64,000 bases of DNA from Niallia taxi (GCF_032818155.1 NZ_CP102589.1:1474001-1538000); one strand, 5' to 3'. Shown: positions 34,474 to 45,372, counted from the first letter of the stretch. Made by a program: numbers and translations. The notes: generated by a model from the sequence alone, not told the origin.

Positions 34474-35760
34474 ATGTCAGCAAAATGGGAAGCATTAGAA
34501 GGGAACCGTGGTGTTCTTACAATTGAATTGGATGCTGAAAAGTTAAACGAAGGTTTAGACCTAGCATTCAAAAAAGTAGTTAAGCAAGTTAATATTCCTG
34601 GATTCCGTAAAGGGAAAATTCCTCGTGGAATGTTCGAACAACGCTTTGGTATCGAATCTTTATACCAAGATGCAATCGATATTCTTTTGCCAGAAGCTTA
34701 TGCTAACGCAATCGACGAAGCAGGCATCGAGCCAGTTGATCGTCCAGAAATCGATGTAGAGCAAATCGAAAAAGGAAAACCTGTTATCTTTAAAGCAACT
34801 GTAACTGTTAAACCTGAAGTTACTTTAGGCGATTACAAAGGTCTTGAAGTAGAAGCTGTTGACACAAACGTTACAGACGAAGATGTAGATGCAGAAATTA
34901 AAGCATTGCAAGAAAAACAAGCTGAATTAGTTGTTAAAGAAGAAGGAAAAGCTGAATTAGGCGATACAGTTGTTATCGACTTCGAAGGTTTCCAAGATGG
35001 AGTTGCTTTTGAAGGCGGAACTGCTGAAAACTTCTCTCTAGAACTTGGTTCAGGTCAATTTATTCCAGGATTCGAAGAGCAATTAGTTGGTCTTGCTACT
35101 GGAGAAAACAAAGAAGTAGAAGTATCATTCCCAGAGGAATACCATGCTGCTGAGCTAGCTGGAAAGCCTGCTACATTCAAAGTTACTGTTCAAGAAATCA
35201 AAGGAAAAGAACTTCCTGAATTAGATGATGAGTTTGCTAAAGATGTTGATGCTGAAGCAGAAACATTGGCAGATCTTAAAGAAAAAATCAAAACTCGTCT
35301 AGAAGCAGATAGAAAGCACCAAGCAGAACATGCTGTTCGTGACACAGTAGTAGAAAAAGCTGCTGCTAACGCTACAATCGATGTTCCATCTGCAATGGTT
35401 GACACAGAAATCGATCGTATGATGAACGAATTCGAACAACGTTTGCAAATGCAAGGTATGAACCTTGAGCTTTACTTCCAATTCTCTGGTCAAGATGAAG
35501 CAGCTCTTAAAGAGCAAATGCAAGAAGATGCAGCACAACGTGTTCGCGTTAACTTGACTCTTGAAGCAATCGTAAATGCAGAAAACATTACAGTTTCTGA
35601 AGAAGAAGTAACAGCTGAGCTAGACAAAATGGCAGAAATGTACAACATGGGCACAGATGCTATTAAACAAGCACTTGGTGGCGTTGAAAACCTACAAATG
35701 GATCTTAAAATCAGAAAAGCAATCGATTTCCTTGTAGAAAACAGCAAAACTGTTGCATAA
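34474..35760 (+). CDS. tig: Trigger factor (ribosome-associated prolyl isomerase)
   Basis: Chaperone that meets nascent chains at the ribosome exit. 428 residues: ribosome-binding tail with [18 protein letters not shown] (signature loop GFRKGK), FKBP-type domain (about 150-245, [15 protein letters not shown]), helical C-terminal arms. Codon use is strongly biased to optimal codons, fitting high expression. ATG 34474 has SD GGAGGG; the upstream frame extension to 34453 lacks one. Own promoter and terminator. Confidence 0.98.
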   Translation: MSAKWEALEGNRGVLTIELDAEKLNEGLDLAFKKVVKQVNIPGFRKGKIPRGMFEQRFGIESLYQDAIDILLPEAYANAIDEAGIEPVDRPEIDVEQIEKGKPVIFKATVTVKPEVTLGDYKGLEVEAVDTNVTDEDVDAEIKALQEKQAELVVKEEGKAELGDTVVIDFEGFQDGVAFEGGTAENFSLELGSGQFIPGFEEQLVGLATGENKEVEVSFPEEYHAAELAGKPATFKVTVQEIKGKELPELDDEFAKDVDAEAETLADLKEKIKTRLEADRKHQAEHAVRDTVVEKAAANATIDVPSAMVDTEIDRMMNEFEQRLQMQGMNLELYFQFSGQDEAALKEQMQEDAAQRVRVNLTLEAIVNAENITVSEEEVTAELDKMAEMYNMGTDAIKQALGGVENLQMDLKIRKAIDFLVENSKTVA

Positions 35761-35775
35761 TAGAAGTAAGCAAAA

Positions 35776-35810
35776 TAACTAAGGCGCGAAGTATCGTGCC
35801 TTAGTTTTAT
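35776..35810 (+). terminator. Terminator of tig
   Basis: AACTAAGGC-CGA / CG-GCCTTAGTT stem followed by TTTAT. Confidence 0.85.
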
Positions 35811-36023
35811 ATTAGCGATTACCAACATATAATAAGATTTAAAGAGCTTGATTTCCCTTTTTTTCTTGTACAGGAATTCATACATATAAAAAGAGTGGTG
35901 TAACCAGACTTAAAGCAGGCAAAACTGGTTATGCTTAATAGAAGCACTTACGTTTTACCGCGATAGGATTATTCAGAAAGGTTTATCCAAGTTGTATCAT
36001 TTCCTGTACAAACACCAATATGG
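35811..36023. other. Intergenic region with inverted repeats before clpX
   Basis: Contains TAACCAG...CTGGTTA (35900-35933) and the left arm GTTTTACCGC (35952-35961) of a long-range inverted repeat whose right arm GCGGTAAAAC is at 36087-36096. No ORF. Confidence 0.55.
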
Positions 36024-36029
36024 TACAAT
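36021..36029 (+). promoter_or_regulatory. Extended -10 promoter of clpX
   Basis: TGGTACAAT (36021-36029); a poor -35 TTCCTG lies 17 bases upstream of the hexamer. Confidence 0.55.
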
Positions 36030-36127
36030 GCAATACATAACTGTTGTAAAAAAAAAGATAAATAGATGATTAACTTTTTAATCCGTGCGGTAAAACATAT
36101 ATATAAGAGTACTTAAGGGGTGGACAT

Positions 36128-37393
36128 ATGTTTAAATTTAATGATGAAAAAGGTCAATTAAAATGCTCCTTCTGTGGTAAAACTCAAGATCAAGTCCGCA
36201 AGCTTGTTGCAGGACCTGGCGTGTACATATGTGATGAATGTATTGAATTATGTACAGAGATAGTTGAAGAGGAGCTTGGCACAGAAGAAGAAGTGGAGTT
36301 CAAGGATGTTCCGAAGCCGGCAGAAATCCGCGATATACTTGATGAGTATGTTATCGGACAGGAGCAAGCAAAAAAATCCTTGTCTGTAGCCGTTTATAAT
36401 CACTATAAACGCATCAATTCAAACAGTAAAATTGATGATGTAGAATTATCGAAGAGTAATATTGCCATGATTGGACCAACAGGAAGCGGTAAAACGCTAT
36501 TGGCACAAACACTTGCTAGAATCCTGAATGTTCCTTTTGCGATTGCTGATGCTACTTCATTGACTGAAGCAGGTTATGTTGGTGAGGATGTGGAGAACAT
36601 TCTCTTGAAGTTAATTCAATCTGCTGACTATGATGTGGAAAAAGCGGAAAAAGGTATCATTTATATCGATGAAATCGATAAAGTGGCACGTAAATCAGAA
36701 AACCCGTCTATCACGAGAGATGTATCTGGTGAAGGTGTGCAGCAAGCATTGCTGAAAATCCTTGAAGGAACTGTTGCAAGTGTTCCGCCTCAAGGAGGAA
36801 GAAAACACCCGCATCAAGAATTTATTCAAATTGATACAACTAATATTCTCTTCATTTGCGGCGGTGCTTTTGACGGAATTGAACCGATTATCAAAAGACG
36901 TCTTGGTCAAAAGGTAATTGGATTTGGCGGAGAAACAAAAGTAGAAGAAGTCGAAGATAAAGACTTGCTTTCAAAAGTCCTTCCAGAAGACTTGCTGCGT
37001 TTTGGACTTATCCCAGAATTCATCGGTCGTCTTCCAGTTATTTCAAGCTTAGGACAGCTTGATGAAGAAGCGCTTGTTGAAATTTTGACAAAGCCGAAAA
37101 ATGCTTTAGCAAAACAGTACAAAAAAATGCTTGAGCTTGATAATGTTGAATTGGAATTTGAAGACGATGCCTTAAGGGAAATTGCTAAAAAAGCAATTGA
37201 AAGAAAAACAGGTGCTCGTGGACTTCGTTCCATCATTGAGGGTATTATGCTTGATGTAATGTTCGATCTTCCTTCACGTGAAGATATCGTTAAATGCATT
37301 ATCACAAAAGAAACAGTCGCGGACAACGCTGCTCCAAAGCTTGTTTTAGAAGATGGAACAGTTGTCGATAAAGAAACGAAAACATCTGCATAA
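36128..37393 (+). CDS. clpX: ClpXP protease ATP-binding subunit ClpX
   Basis: AAA+ unfoldase feeding ClpP. 421 residues: zinc-binding domain with Cys13, Cys16, Cys35, Cys38; Walker A GPTGSGKT; Walker [10 protein letters not shown]; pore loop GYVGEDVEN; sensor/arginine region [11 protein letters not shown] with the ClpP-contacting IGF-type loop; C-terminal [18 protein letters not shown] before ATG 36128. Single gene with its own terminator. Confidence 0.98.
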   Translation: MFKFNDEKGQLKCSFCGKTQDQVRKLVAGPGVYICDECIELCTEIVEEELGTEEEVEFKDVPKPAEIRDILDEYVIGQEQAKKSLSVAVYNHYKRINSNSKIDDVELSKSNIAMIGPTGSGKTLLAQTLARILNVPFAIADATSLTEAGYVGEDVENILLKLIQSADYDVEKAEKGIIYIDEIDKVARKSENPSITRDVSGEGVQQALLKILEGTVASVPPQGGRKHPHQEFIQIDTTNILFICGGAFDGIEPIIKRRLGQKVIGFGGETKVEEVEDKDLLSKVLPEDLLRFGLIPEFIGRLPVISSLGQLDEEALVEILTKPKNALAKQYKKMLELDNVELEFEDDALREIAKKAIERKTGARGLRSIIEGIMLDVMFDLPSREDIVKCIITKETVADNAAPKLVLEDGTVVDKETKTSA

Positions 37394-37413
37394 CAACAGT
37401 TAGCTTTAATATT

Positions 37414-37450
37414 TAGGGCTGGAATCATATTGATTCCAGCCCTTTGTTTT
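37414..37450 (+). terminator. Terminator of clpX
   Basis: Perfect 12-bp stem GGGCTGGAATCA / TGATTCCAGCCC with TTTGTTTT. Confidence 0.9.
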
Positions 37451-37526
37451 GGTCTTATAAGAGATACCTTTTGCAAAAGGTAAATACAAAATCCTAAAAC
37501 ATTCCATGATTTTTCCATGAAATATT

Positions 37527-37556
37527 GTTTATTCCAACTCTAGGAAGGAGATACTA
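37527..37556 (+). promoter_or_regulatory. Sigma-F promoter of lonB
   Basis: GTTTA (37527-37531), 15-base spacer, GGAGATACTA (37547-37556), a full match to the -10 GGNRANANTW. lonB is forespore-expressed in B. subtilis. Confidence 0.7.
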
Positions 37557-37593
37557 CTTTCTATCAGCAAGATTTAATTCAGGAGGTATTAAT

Positions 37594-39267
37594 ATGAGTT
37601 GGACAGAGATTGCTTTATTTGTACAACTATTCTTTGGCATCATAATCGGCCTGTATTTTTGGAACCTTTTAAAAAGTCAAAGAACACAAAAAGTATCAAT
37701 TGATCGGGAATCAAAAAAAGAAATGGATCAACTGAGAAAAATGCGTTCTATCTCTTTGACTGCACCGTTATCTGAAAAGGTCAGGCCAACAAGCTTTGAA
37801 GATATAGTTGGACAAGAGGACGGCATAAAGGCATTAAAGGCAGCCCTTTGTGGTCCTAATCCTCAGCACGTCATCATATACGGGCCGCCTGGAGTTGGAA
37901 AAACAGCTGCAGCGAGACTAGTATTGGAAGAATCAAAAAGAAATTCAAAATCACCCTTCAAAAAAACTTCCGTTTTTGTGGAGCTTGATGCAACAACAGC
38001 GAGATTTGATGAAAGGGGTATTGCAGATCCTCTTATTGGTTCTGTTCATGATCCAATTTACCAAGGTGCCGGTGCAATGGGACAAGCAGGTATTCCACAG
38101 CCTAAACAAGGCGCTGTTACAAATGCACACGGAGGCGTACTTTTTATTGATGAAATTGGAGAGCTTCATCCAACGCAAATGAACAAGCTTCTCAAGGTTT
38201 TGGAGGATAGGAAGGTATTTCTCGAAAGTGCTTATTACAATGAGGAAAACACGCAGATTCCAACACATATCCACGACATATTCCAGAACGGACTGCCAGC
38301 AGATTTTAGGCTGATTGGTGCTACAACTAGGACGCCAAACGAGATTCCGCCAGCTATTCGTTCTAGGTGCATGGAAGTCTTTTTCCGGGAATTAACAGCA
38401 GATGAAGTAGTGAAAATAGGGAAAAAGGCTGCCGATAAGGTTCGTTTGGATATCAGTGAACAAAGCTTAAACACGCTTGCTGAATATGCACGCAACGGGC
38501 GTGAAGCTGTCAACATCGTACAAATATCAGCTGGGCTGGCCATAAGCGAAGATCGTACATATATAAAAAATGATGAACTAGAATGGGTTATTCATTCAAG
38601 CCAGCTCTCTCCAAGGATGGAACGGAAAATCAATGATGAATCACAAGTAGGAATTGTGAATGGACTTGCAGTGCACGGTCCGAATATGGGCGCACTTCTT
38701 GAAATTGAAGTTACTGCCATTCCAGCTGAAAAGGATAAAGGCTCTATCAATATTACGGGAATTGTGGAAGAAGAAAGCATTGGAGGTCAAGGAAAGTCAA
38801 TAAGAAGAAAAAGTATGGCAAAGGGTTCAATCGAAAATGTCATTACAGTTCTTCGGTCTATGGGTGTTCCAGCAGATCAGTTTGACATCCATGTTAATTT
38901 TCCTGGCGGCGTACCAATTGATGGACCATCTGCCGGTATCTCAATGGCTTCAGGCATTTATTCGGCCATTTACAATCAACCGATTGACAGGAAGGTAGCC
39001 ATGACTGGTGAAATAAGTATTCATGGCAAGGTAAAACCTGTCGGCGGTGTGTTTGCAAAGGTGAAAGCTGCTCAAAAAGCAGGAGTAGAGAAAGTGATTA
39101 TTCCAGAGGAAAATATGCAGTCTGTTTTGAAAGAAATCACAGGAATTACGATTATTCCAGTATCATCCTTCCAGCAAGTATTAGAGCTTGCTTTGTTGAA
39201 GGAAGGACAAGCAAACGGGGAAGCGATACCAGCCTCGATTGAAATATCTAAAAAAGAAAGTGTATAA
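37594..39267 (+). CDS. lonB: Forespore Lon-type protease LonB
   Basis: 557 residues. An N-terminal membrane segment (ALFVQLFFGIIIGLYFWNLL) anchors the protein; AAA+ domain with [11 protein letters not shown] and LFIDEIGEL; C-terminal Lon protease domain with catalytic Ser in DGPSAGISMAS and Lys in KVKPVGGVFAKVKAA. ATG 37594 follows SD AGGAGG; the longer frame from 37525 starts inside the promoter. The sigma-F promoter implies forespore expression. Confidence 0.95.
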   Translation: MSWTEIALFVQLFFGIIIGLYFWNLLKSQRTQKVSIDRESKKEMDQLRKMRSISLTAPLSEKVRPTSFEDIVGQEDGIKALKAALCGPNPQHVIIYGPPGVGKTAAARLVLEESKRNSKSPFKKTSVFVELDATTARFDERGIADPLIGSVHDPIYQGAGAMGQAGIPQPKQGAVTNAHGGVLFIDEIGELHPTQMNKLLKVLEDRKVFLESAYYNEENTQIPTHIHDIFQNGLPADFRLIGATTRTPNEIPPAIRSRCMEVFFRELTADEVVKIGKKAADKVRLDISEQSLNTLAEYARNGREAVNIVQISAGLAISEDRTYIKNDELEWVIHSSQLSPRMERKINDESQVGIVNGLAVHGPNMGALLEIEVTAIPAEKDKGSINITGIVEEESIGGQGKSIRRKSMAKGSIENVITVLRSMGVPADQFDIHVNFPGGVPIDGPSAGISMASGIYSAIYNQPIDRKVAMTGEISIHGKVKPVGGVFAKVKAAQKAGVEKVIIPEENMQSVLKEITGITIIPVSSFQQVLELALLKEGQANGEAIPASIEISKKESV

Positions 39268-39279
39268 AAACAAAGAAGC

Positions 39280-39338
39280 AAGCCCTGCATGCAGATGCTG
39301 GCATATAAATGCCAGCTATCTGCTGCAGAGCTTTTTTC
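39280..39338 (+). terminator. Terminator of lonB
   Basis: Long hairpin with CTGCA-GCAGAT-CTGGCAT arms, loop ATAA, followed by T6. Confidence 0.85.
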
Positions 39339-39708
39339 ATTATGAAAAAAGAAAAAGTAAATGCTTGGATGTCAATTCATTTATAAGATGGCTAAGATGA
39401 TTTATAATGTAGGCTAGAACTGGATGTTAATTCTTTTGCAGAAAGAGGACATAATACAGGCCATTTGTTAAAATAATAACATTATGGGATAAAAGAAAGC
39501 TTAAAAGCAAAACAACTCGAATAAATAAATGATTTCAATCAGAATAAAAGAACATCGTATAGATGCTTGCAATTTATAAGTGAATAAAACAGGGAGTCAA
39601 TTAGTTCTAATTCCTTTTTCTCTATAATAACCCTAGTTAATAGACACTTTTTCCTAAATAGGATAGAATTGTACAAAGTATGAAATGCGATGCTGGAGGT
39701 GCAACGTC
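39339..39708. other. Upstream region of lonA
   Basis: About 370 bases, AT-rich, no ORF. A promoter is likely near the end: TTAGTT (39601-39606), 16-base spacer, TATAAT (39623-39628). No CtsR or CIRCE operator noticed. Confidence 0.5.
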
Positions 39709-42036
39709 ATGGAGGAAAAAAAGAATACACTAGTACCCCTCCTGCCGCTTCGAGGATTACTTGTTTATCCAACAATGGTATTACACTTGGATGTTGGTAG
39801 AGAAAAATCGGTGCAGGCACTTGAAAAAGCAATGGTTGATGACCATCTGATTTTTCTAACAATGCAAAAAGATATTGATATTGATGATCCTGCAGAGGAA
39901 GAATTGTACAAAATCGGGACTTTGACGAAAGTTAAGCAGATGCTGAAGCTTCCAAACGGCACGATTCGCGTATTGGTGGAAGGGCTGAAAAGAGCCAAAT
40001 TTATTGAATTGACAGAAGAAGACGGGTATTATGCCGCAACACTAGAAGTGATGGAAGAAGATACTTCAAAGGATGTAGAAGATGAAGCGTTAATGAGAAC
40101 GATGCTTCAATATTTTGAGCAATACATAAAGATTTCCAAAAAAATCTCTAATGAAACGTATGCTACAGTTTCTGATATGGAAGAACCAGGGCGCATGGCG
40201 GATATTATTGCATCACATCTGCCGATAAAGCTAAAGGAAAAGCAGAAAATACTGGAAACATTAGATAACAAGCAACGTATGAATCAAGTGATTGACATCA
40301 TTCATAATGAAAAGGAAGTCTTAAGCTTAGAGAAAAAGATTGGGCAGCGTGTGAAGAAGTCCATGGAAAGAACGCAGAAGGAATACTACTTGCGTGAACA
40401 AATGAAAGCAATCCAAAAAGAGCTTGGTGATAAAGACGGCAAAAGCGGCGAAGTAAGCACGCTTGCTGAAAAAATCGAACAGGCAGGCATGCCGGAGCAT
40501 GTTAAAGCCACTGCCTTAAAGGAACTGGATCGTTACGAGAAGATTCCTTCCACTTCTGCAGAGAGTTCTGTTATCCGCAATTATATTGATTGGCTGCTTG
40601 CATTACCATGGAGCAATGCAACAGAAGATGACTTGAACATCAAAAAAGCCGAAAAAATATTGGATCAAGATCATTATGGTCTTGAAAAGGTCAAGGAGCG
40701 CGTGTTAGAGTATTTAGCAGTGCAAAGCTTAACTAATTCGCTTAAAGGGCCAATCCTTTGTCTTGCAGGACCTCCAGGCGTAGGTAAAACAAGCTTAGCT
40801 CGTTCTATTGCCAAGTCACTTAACCGTAACTTTGTGCGTATTTCCCTTGGCGGAGTCAGAGATGAATCCGAAATAAGAGGACATAGAAGAACATATGTAG
40901 GAGCGATGCCTGGGCGCATCATTCAAGGAATGAAAAAGGCAGGTACTATCAACCCTGTATTCCTATTGGATGAAATCGACAAAATGTCCAATGACTTCAG
41001 AGGTGATCCATCTTCAGCAATGCTTGAGGTTTTGGACCCAGAACAAAATAGCAACTTCAGTGATCATTATATTGAAGAAACATATGATCTTTCCAATGTT
41101 ATGTTTATTGCAACAGCAAATAACTTGGCAACAATTCCGGGACCGCTTCGTGATCGGATGGAGATTATCTCTATATCTGGATATACAGAGCTGGAAAAAA
41201 TCCATATTGCTAAGGATCATTTAATGCTTAAGCAAATTAAAGATCACGGCTTGACTAAAGGGCAGCTGCAAATACGAGAGGATGCCATCCAACAAATTGT
41301 TCGCCATTATACACGTGAAGCTGGAGTAAGAAGCTTGGAACGTCAAATTGCGACGATTTGCCGTAAAACCGCAAAAATGATTGTATCAGAAGAAAAGAAA
41401 AAAGTAATTCTGACAAGCAAAAATGTGGAGGAATTCCTTGGTAAGCCGATCTTCCGATATGGTCAGGCTGAATTGGAGGATCAAGTCGGTGTTGCAACAG
41501 GGCTTGCTTACACAACTGTTGGCGGTGATACATTGCAAATTGAAGTATCGTTGGCACCAGGAAAAGGGAAGCTTGTATTAACAGGGAAATTGGGAGATGT
41601 AATGAAGGAATCAGCACAGGCTGCATTCAGTTATATCCGCTCCAAATCGGAGGCGCTTGGAATTGATCCGAAATTCCATGAAAAATTTGATATTCATATT
41701 CATGTACCAGAAGGAGCAGTTCCAAAGGATGGTCCGTCAGCAGGTATTACAATGGTGACAGCACTTGTATCTGCATTGTCTGGCAAGCCGATTAAAAGAG
41801 AAGTTGGCATGACAGGCGAAGTTACCTTGCGCGGCAGGGTGCTTCCAATCGGAGGTTTGAAGGAAAAATCGCTGAGCGCACATCGTGCAGGCTTGACGAC
41901 GATTATTGCACCAAAGGATAATGAAAAAGATTTAGATGATATACCAGAAAGTGTTCGCGAGGAACTGAACTTTATTCTTGTTTCTCATGTGGACGAAGTA
42001 TTAAAACATGCTCTGAACGGAAGTGTAAATTCTTGA
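39709..42036 (+). CDS. lonA: ATP-dependent protease LonA
   Basis: 775 residues. N-terminal substrate domain ([20 protein letters not shown]), coiled-coil region (about 190-260), AAA+ module with [13 protein letters not shown] and [11 protein letters not shown], and a Ser-Lys protease domain with [12 protein letters not shown] (Ser) and [19 protein letters not shown] (Lys). Start ATG 39709 follows SD GGAGGTG; the frame is open from 39685. Its stop overlaps the TTG start of ysxC. Confidence 0.98.
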   Translation: MEEKKNTLVPLLPLRGLLVYPTMVLHLDVGREKSVQALEKAMVDDHLIFLTMQKDIDIDDPAEEELYKIGTLTKVKQMLKLPNGTIRVLVEGLKRAKFIELTEEDGYYAATLEVMEEDTSKDVEDEALMRTMLQYFEQYIKISKKISNETYATVSDMEEPGRMADIIASHLPIKLKEKQKILETLDNKQRMNQVIDIIHNEKEVLSLEKKIGQRVKKSMERTQKEYYLREQMKAIQKELGDKDGKSGEVSTLAEKIEQAGMPEHVKATALKELDRYEKIPSTSAESSVIRNYIDWLLALPWSNATEDDLNIKKAEKILDQDHYGLEKVKERVLEYLAVQSLTNSLKGPILCLAGPPGVGKTSLARSIAKSLNRNFVRISLGGVRDESEIRGHRRTYVGAMPGRIIQGMKKAGTINPVFLLDEIDKMSNDFRGDPSSAMLEVLDPEQNSNFSDHYIEETYDLSNVMFIATANNLATIPGPLRDRMEIISISGYTELEKIHIAKDHLMLKQIKDHGLTKGQLQIREDAIQQIVRHYTREAGVRSLERQIATICRKTAKMIVSEEKKKVILTSKNVEEFLGKPIFRYGQAELEDQVGVATGLAYTTVGGDTLQIEVSLAPGKGKLVLTGKLGDVMKESAQAAFSYIRSKSEALGIDPKFHEKFDIHIHVPEGAVPKDGPSAGITMVTALVSALSGKPIKREVGMTGEVTLRGRVLPIGGLKEKSLSAHRAGLTTIIAPKDNEKDLDDIPESVREELNFILVSHVDEVLKHALNGSVNS

Positions 42037-42620
42037 AAGTAAATAGTGCAGAAATAGTAATAAGTGCAGTTAAGCCACATCAATATCCGGAGACAGATTT
42101 ACCGGAATTCGCGTTAGCAGGAAGATCAAATGTTGGGAAATCTTCGTTCATCAATAAGATGCTTGGAAGAAAGGCTCTTGCCCGCATTTCCTCCAAGCCA
42201 GGCAAAACGCAGACATTGAATTTTTATTTAATCAATGAAATCCTGCATTTTGTAGATGTTCCTGGTTACGGATACGCAAAAGTATCAAAAAAAGAACGAG
42301 AAGCATGGGGCAGAATGATTGAAACGTATTTTACATCAAGAGAACAGCTTAAAGCTGTCGTCTTGATTACAGATATACGACATGCCCCTACTAAAGACGA
42401 TGTTATGATGTATGGATTTTTAAAGCATTATGGCATTCCGGCAATAATTATTGCTACAAAGGCGGACAAGATTTCAAAATCTCAATGGCAAAAGCATTTA
42501 AAGGTTACAAGGGAAACATTAGAACTTAGTAAGGATGATCACCTTATTCTTTTCTCAAGTGAAACAGGTGAGGGAAAAGACAAGGTTTGGTCCCTGCTGC
42601 AGTATCTGGCTAAAAACTAA
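42033..42620 (+). CDS. ysxC: Ribosome biogenesis GTPase YsxC/EngB
   Basis: 195 residues; essential GTPase for 50S assembly. G1 [11 protein letters not shown]2 [11 protein letters not shown]3 DVPGYGYA, G4 TKADK. TTG start overlapping the lonA stop by four bases, so translation is coupled. Matches the B. subtilis N-terminus EIVISAVKP. Confidence 0.96.
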   Translation: MKVNSAEIVISAVKPHQYPETDLPEFALAGRSNVGKSSFINKMLGRKALARISSKPGKTQTLNFYLINEILHFVDVPGYGYAKVSKKEREAWGRMIETYFTSREQLKAVVLITDIRHAPTKDDVMMYGFLKHYGIPAIIIATKADKISKSQWQKHLKVTRETLELSKDDHLILFSSETGEGKDKVWSLLQYLAKN

Positions 42621-42623
42621 AGC

Positions 42624-42661
42624 AAAAAAGCTGAATCAACTGTGATTCAGCTTTTTTTTGT
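42624..42661 (+). terminator. Terminator of lonA-ysxC
   Basis: AAAAAGCTGAATCA / TGATTCAGCTTTTT hairpin with a T8 run. Confidence 0.92.
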
Positions 42662-42740
42662 TTATAGAGAAAAGACAGCGATAATAGTGCTTTTTTCTGG
42701 GTAAGCTAACAGTAAAACATGCAGTAGGAGGAAGTTTCTT

Positions 42741-44411
42741 GTGACGAATGGAAATCCGATATCTATATTTGCACTTGGTGGATTAAATGAAATAGGAAAA
42801 AACATGTATGTAATAGAATATGACGATACAATCTTGGCGATTGACTGCGGTAATAAATTTCCTGATGAAAGTCTGCATGGAATTGATTTAATTATCCCTG
42901 ATATCAGTTATTTAGTAGAGAATAAAGACAAAGTAAAGGCGCTAATTGTCACACATGGACATGAGGATCATATCGGCGGTATTCCATACCTCCTTAAACA
43001 ATTGAATGTTCCTGTCTATGGAACTAGGTTTACACTTGGGTTAATCGAGCTGAAGCTGAAGGAGCACGGCCTTGTTCGGGATACGGAAATGATTGAAATT
43101 AACAATACTTCACAACTGCAATTCGGTGAGATTAAAGCTGAGTTTTTTAAGGTGAATCACAGTATTCCTGATTGCGTAGGTATTGTGTTCCGTACTCCAC
43201 AAGGAAATATTGTGCATACAGGAGATTTCAAATTTGATTTAACACCTGCTAATAAGGAAAACTCCGATATTCATAAAATGGCACAAATTGGGTCAAAAGG
43301 TGTGCTGCTGCTTATATCTGAAAGCACAAATGCAGAACGGCCTGGTCTTTCTCCTTCTGAGCAGTTAGTAGGGCGCCATATCCTTGAAGCGTTTCAAAAA
43401 GCCGATAGGAAAGTGATTTTATCAACGTTTGCCTCGAATATTAACAGGGTACAGCAAGTAGTCGATGCAGCAATGGAGACGAATCGCAAGCTGGCGCTTC
43501 TTGGCAGGAGTATGCTTAATGTGGTGGAGGTAGCAATGGAGCGGGGGTATTTACAGGTACCTGAGGGCTTGCTTATTGATCAGGGCGAAATTGAGCTTTT
43601 TCCTCCTGAAAAGGTAGCGATACTTTGTACAGGCAGCCAAGGCGAACCATTAGCAGCACTTGCCAGATTATCGACTGGAAACTTTCGGGGAGTTGAAGTT
43701 CTGCGAGGTGATACGGTCATTTTTGCAGCTGGTCCAATTCCAGGAAATGAGCGATATGTTTCTCGTGTTGTTGATAATTTCTTTGCAATCGGTGCAAAGG
43801 TAATTTACGGATCTGGCAGTACGTCAGGCATGCATGTATCTGGACATGGCTATCAAGAGGATTTAAAATTGATGCTCACATTAATGAAGCCGAAATATTT
43901 TATTCCGATCCACGGTGAGTACAGGATGCTCAATCAGCACCGCAATCTTGCCGAATCAGTCGGTGTAGAAACAGGAAATACCTTTATCATCGGTAATGGC
44001 GATGTTGTCGACATTCAATCGGAAAAGGCGAGATTCACAAGAAAGGTTCATGCAGGCAATACCTACATCGACGGAATCGGAATAGGAGATGTAGGTGAAA
44101 TTGTATTGAGAGACCGTAAACAGCTTTCAGAGGATGGAATGCTTGTTATTGTCCTGACAATGAGTAAGCAGGAAAAGAAACTAATAGCAGAACCAGATAC
44201 CATCTCAAGAGGCTTCGTTTACGTTCGAGACGCTGAAGACCTTATTCGCTCCGTAAACCGTGTCATTAAAGAAGCGGTCTCCAATGTTGATGCAAGAGGC
44301 AGAAATCAGTGGGGGGCAATTAAGCAAGAAGTCAGAAAAGCAGCAGGGCAGTATATATTTCATCAAACAAAACGTAAACCGATGATTTTACCGATTATTA
44401 TAGAAGTATAA
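42741..44411 (+). CDS. Ribonuclease J family protein (extra paralogue)
   Basis: 556 residues with the complete RNase J layout: beta-lactamase motif THGHEDHIGG, beta-CASP motifs (HTGDFKFD, STFASNINR, CTGSQGEP, VSGHGYQEDL, IHGEYRM) and the conserved C-terminus KRKPMILPIIIEV. By eye it is intermediate between B. subtilis RnjA and RnjB and close to neither. GTG start with SD TAGGAGGAAG. Those genes lie elsewhere in B. subtilis; none is known between ysxC and hemA, so this is probably an additional RNase J. Confidence 0.88.
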   Translation: MTNGNPISIFALGGLNEIGKNMYVIEYDDTILAIDCGNKFPDESLHGIDLIIPDISYLVENKDKVKALIVTHGHEDHIGGIPYLLKQLNVPVYGTRFTLGLIELKLKEHGLVRDTEMIEINNTSQLQFGEIKAEFFKVNHSIPDCVGIVFRTPQGNIVHTGDFKFDLTPANKENSDIHKMAQIGSKGVLLLISESTNAERPGLSPSEQLVGRHILEAFQKADRKVILSTFASNINRVQQVVDAAMETNRKLALLGRSMLNVVEVAMERGYLQVPEGLLIDQGEIELFPPEKVAILCTGSQGEPLAALARLSTGNFRGVEVLRGDTVIFAAGPIPGNERYVSRVVDNFFAIGAKVIYGSGSTSGMHVSGHGYQEDLKLMLTLMKPKYFIPIHGEYRMLNQHRNLAESVGVETGNTFIIGNGDVVDIQSEKARFTRKVHAGNTYIDGIGIGDVGEIVLRDRKQLSEDGMLVIVLTMSKQEKKLIAEPDTISRGFVYVRDAEDLIRSVNRVIKEAVSNVDARGRNQWGAIKQEVRKAAGQYIFHQTKRKPMILPIIIEV

Positions 44412-44452
44412 AAAAGGTGAGACTCCTGCAGCTTAAGCTGTAGGAGTCTCAT
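44411..44452 (-). terminator. Terminator of the minus-strand membrane gene
   Basis: GAGACTCCTRCAGCTTAAG near-palindrome with A6 on its plus-strand left; on the minus strand it is stem plus T6. It may also end the RNase J transcript. Confidence 0.75.
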
Positions 44453-44522
44453 CCCTGTATTCAGTAATCAATTTAAGTGTTGGGTTACTTCCATACATAA
44501 TAACTAACTTTAAGCAGCTCTT

Positions 44523-45008
44523 TCACTTCCGCTTAGAAAGCAAAAAATACCCGCCAATAAGCAGAAACAACAGTGGTGTAAGAAACTTAAGTGTTTCCTG
44601 CCCTACTTGAATGAAAGTAATCGAGTCTATAATATCTTCATAAAATAGCAGAAAACCTGCCAAAAGCAGAAACAATACACCATTCATCAGCCCTGATCCT
44701 GCCTTTTGGTGGAAGAGAATAAATCCTAAGGCGATAATCAGCAGAAAAGTTCCTGTATCATTTGGCCAAATGGCTAGTTTATTGACAAGATGAAAATGAA
44801 GACCGAACCCAGTCAAAATCACCCCAGGCAATATCGAGCTATAATCCTTGCCTAAAAACCCCTGAAACAGAAATGCTAATCCAACGATGATAAGCAAGGT
44901 AGGCCAGGAATAAAAAGACTCAAAAGGAGTTACCTTCAGCACTTTCAGCAAAAAGTAAATTCCAAACCCAACTAGTGCAACACCAGTAAATAACTTATGA
45001 GATTTCAT
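44523..45008 (-). CDS. LiaI/LiaF-like membrane protein (YsxD position)
   Basis: 161 residues from ATG 45008 (SD GGAGG); the frame is open from 45086. Six or so short hydrophobic segments arranged in pairs, each with the LiaI-LiaF-like pattern (LFTGVALVGFGIYFLL, FESFYSWPTLLIIVGLAFLF, ILPGVILTGFGLHFHL). It corresponds by place (between ysxC and hemA) to ysxD of B. subtilis. No catalytic motif; envelope-stress sensing is known for LiaF but not shown here. Confidence 0.72.
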   Translation of the reverse strand: MKSHKLFTGVALVGFGIYFLLKVLKVTPFESFYSWPTLLIIVGLAFLFQGFLGKDYSSILPGVILTGFGLHFHLVNKLAIWPNDTGTFLLIIALGFILFHQKAGSGLMNGVLFLLLAGFLLFYEDIIDSITFIQVGQETLKFLTPLLFLLIGGYFLLSKRK

Positions 45009-45270
45009 ATTTCCTCCGTTTCCAGTAATACAAACTTGAATCCAAATGATATCTTTGTTAATGTACTTGAGTGGATAGCATGACATATGCTATTTAGGAC
45101 TGTACATTTACCGAAATAAATTCCAAAAAAACAGCTGTTTTCATAGATAATTTTGGCATGTATGTATACACTATTACTAGTAAGTAAAGATAGTATAAAA
45201 CTGACTTTGCCAATAATACTATATGTTAACATATCAATTCACAATTTGTTCACAATTATAGTCATATTTG
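45009..45270. other. Divergent intergenic region before hemA
   Basis: AT-rich, no ORF with an SD. The upstream sides of both the minus-strand membrane gene and hemA lie here. Confidence 0.4.
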
Positions 45271-45301
45271 TTGCACATTATCGCTTATTTTTTGTTATAA
45301 T
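45271..45301 (+). promoter_or_regulatory. Promoter of hemAXCDBL
   Basis: TATAAT (45296-45301) with extended -10 TG (45293-45294); TTGCAC at 45271-45276 is a long-spaced (19) -35. Confidence 0.65.
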
Positions 45302-45311
45302 AAATACATGT

Positions 45312-45326
45312 TTAGAATAATTATAA
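45312..45326 (+). promoter_or_regulatory. PerR-like box of hemA
   Basis: TTAGAATAATTATAA differs from the Per box TTATAATNATTATAA at one position and lies just after the expected transcription start. B. subtilis hemA is PerR-repressed. Confidence 0.65.
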
Positions 45327-45372
45327 ATAAAGAATCGGATTTTTATTGAAATCTTGGGGGTGTCAATTACTT

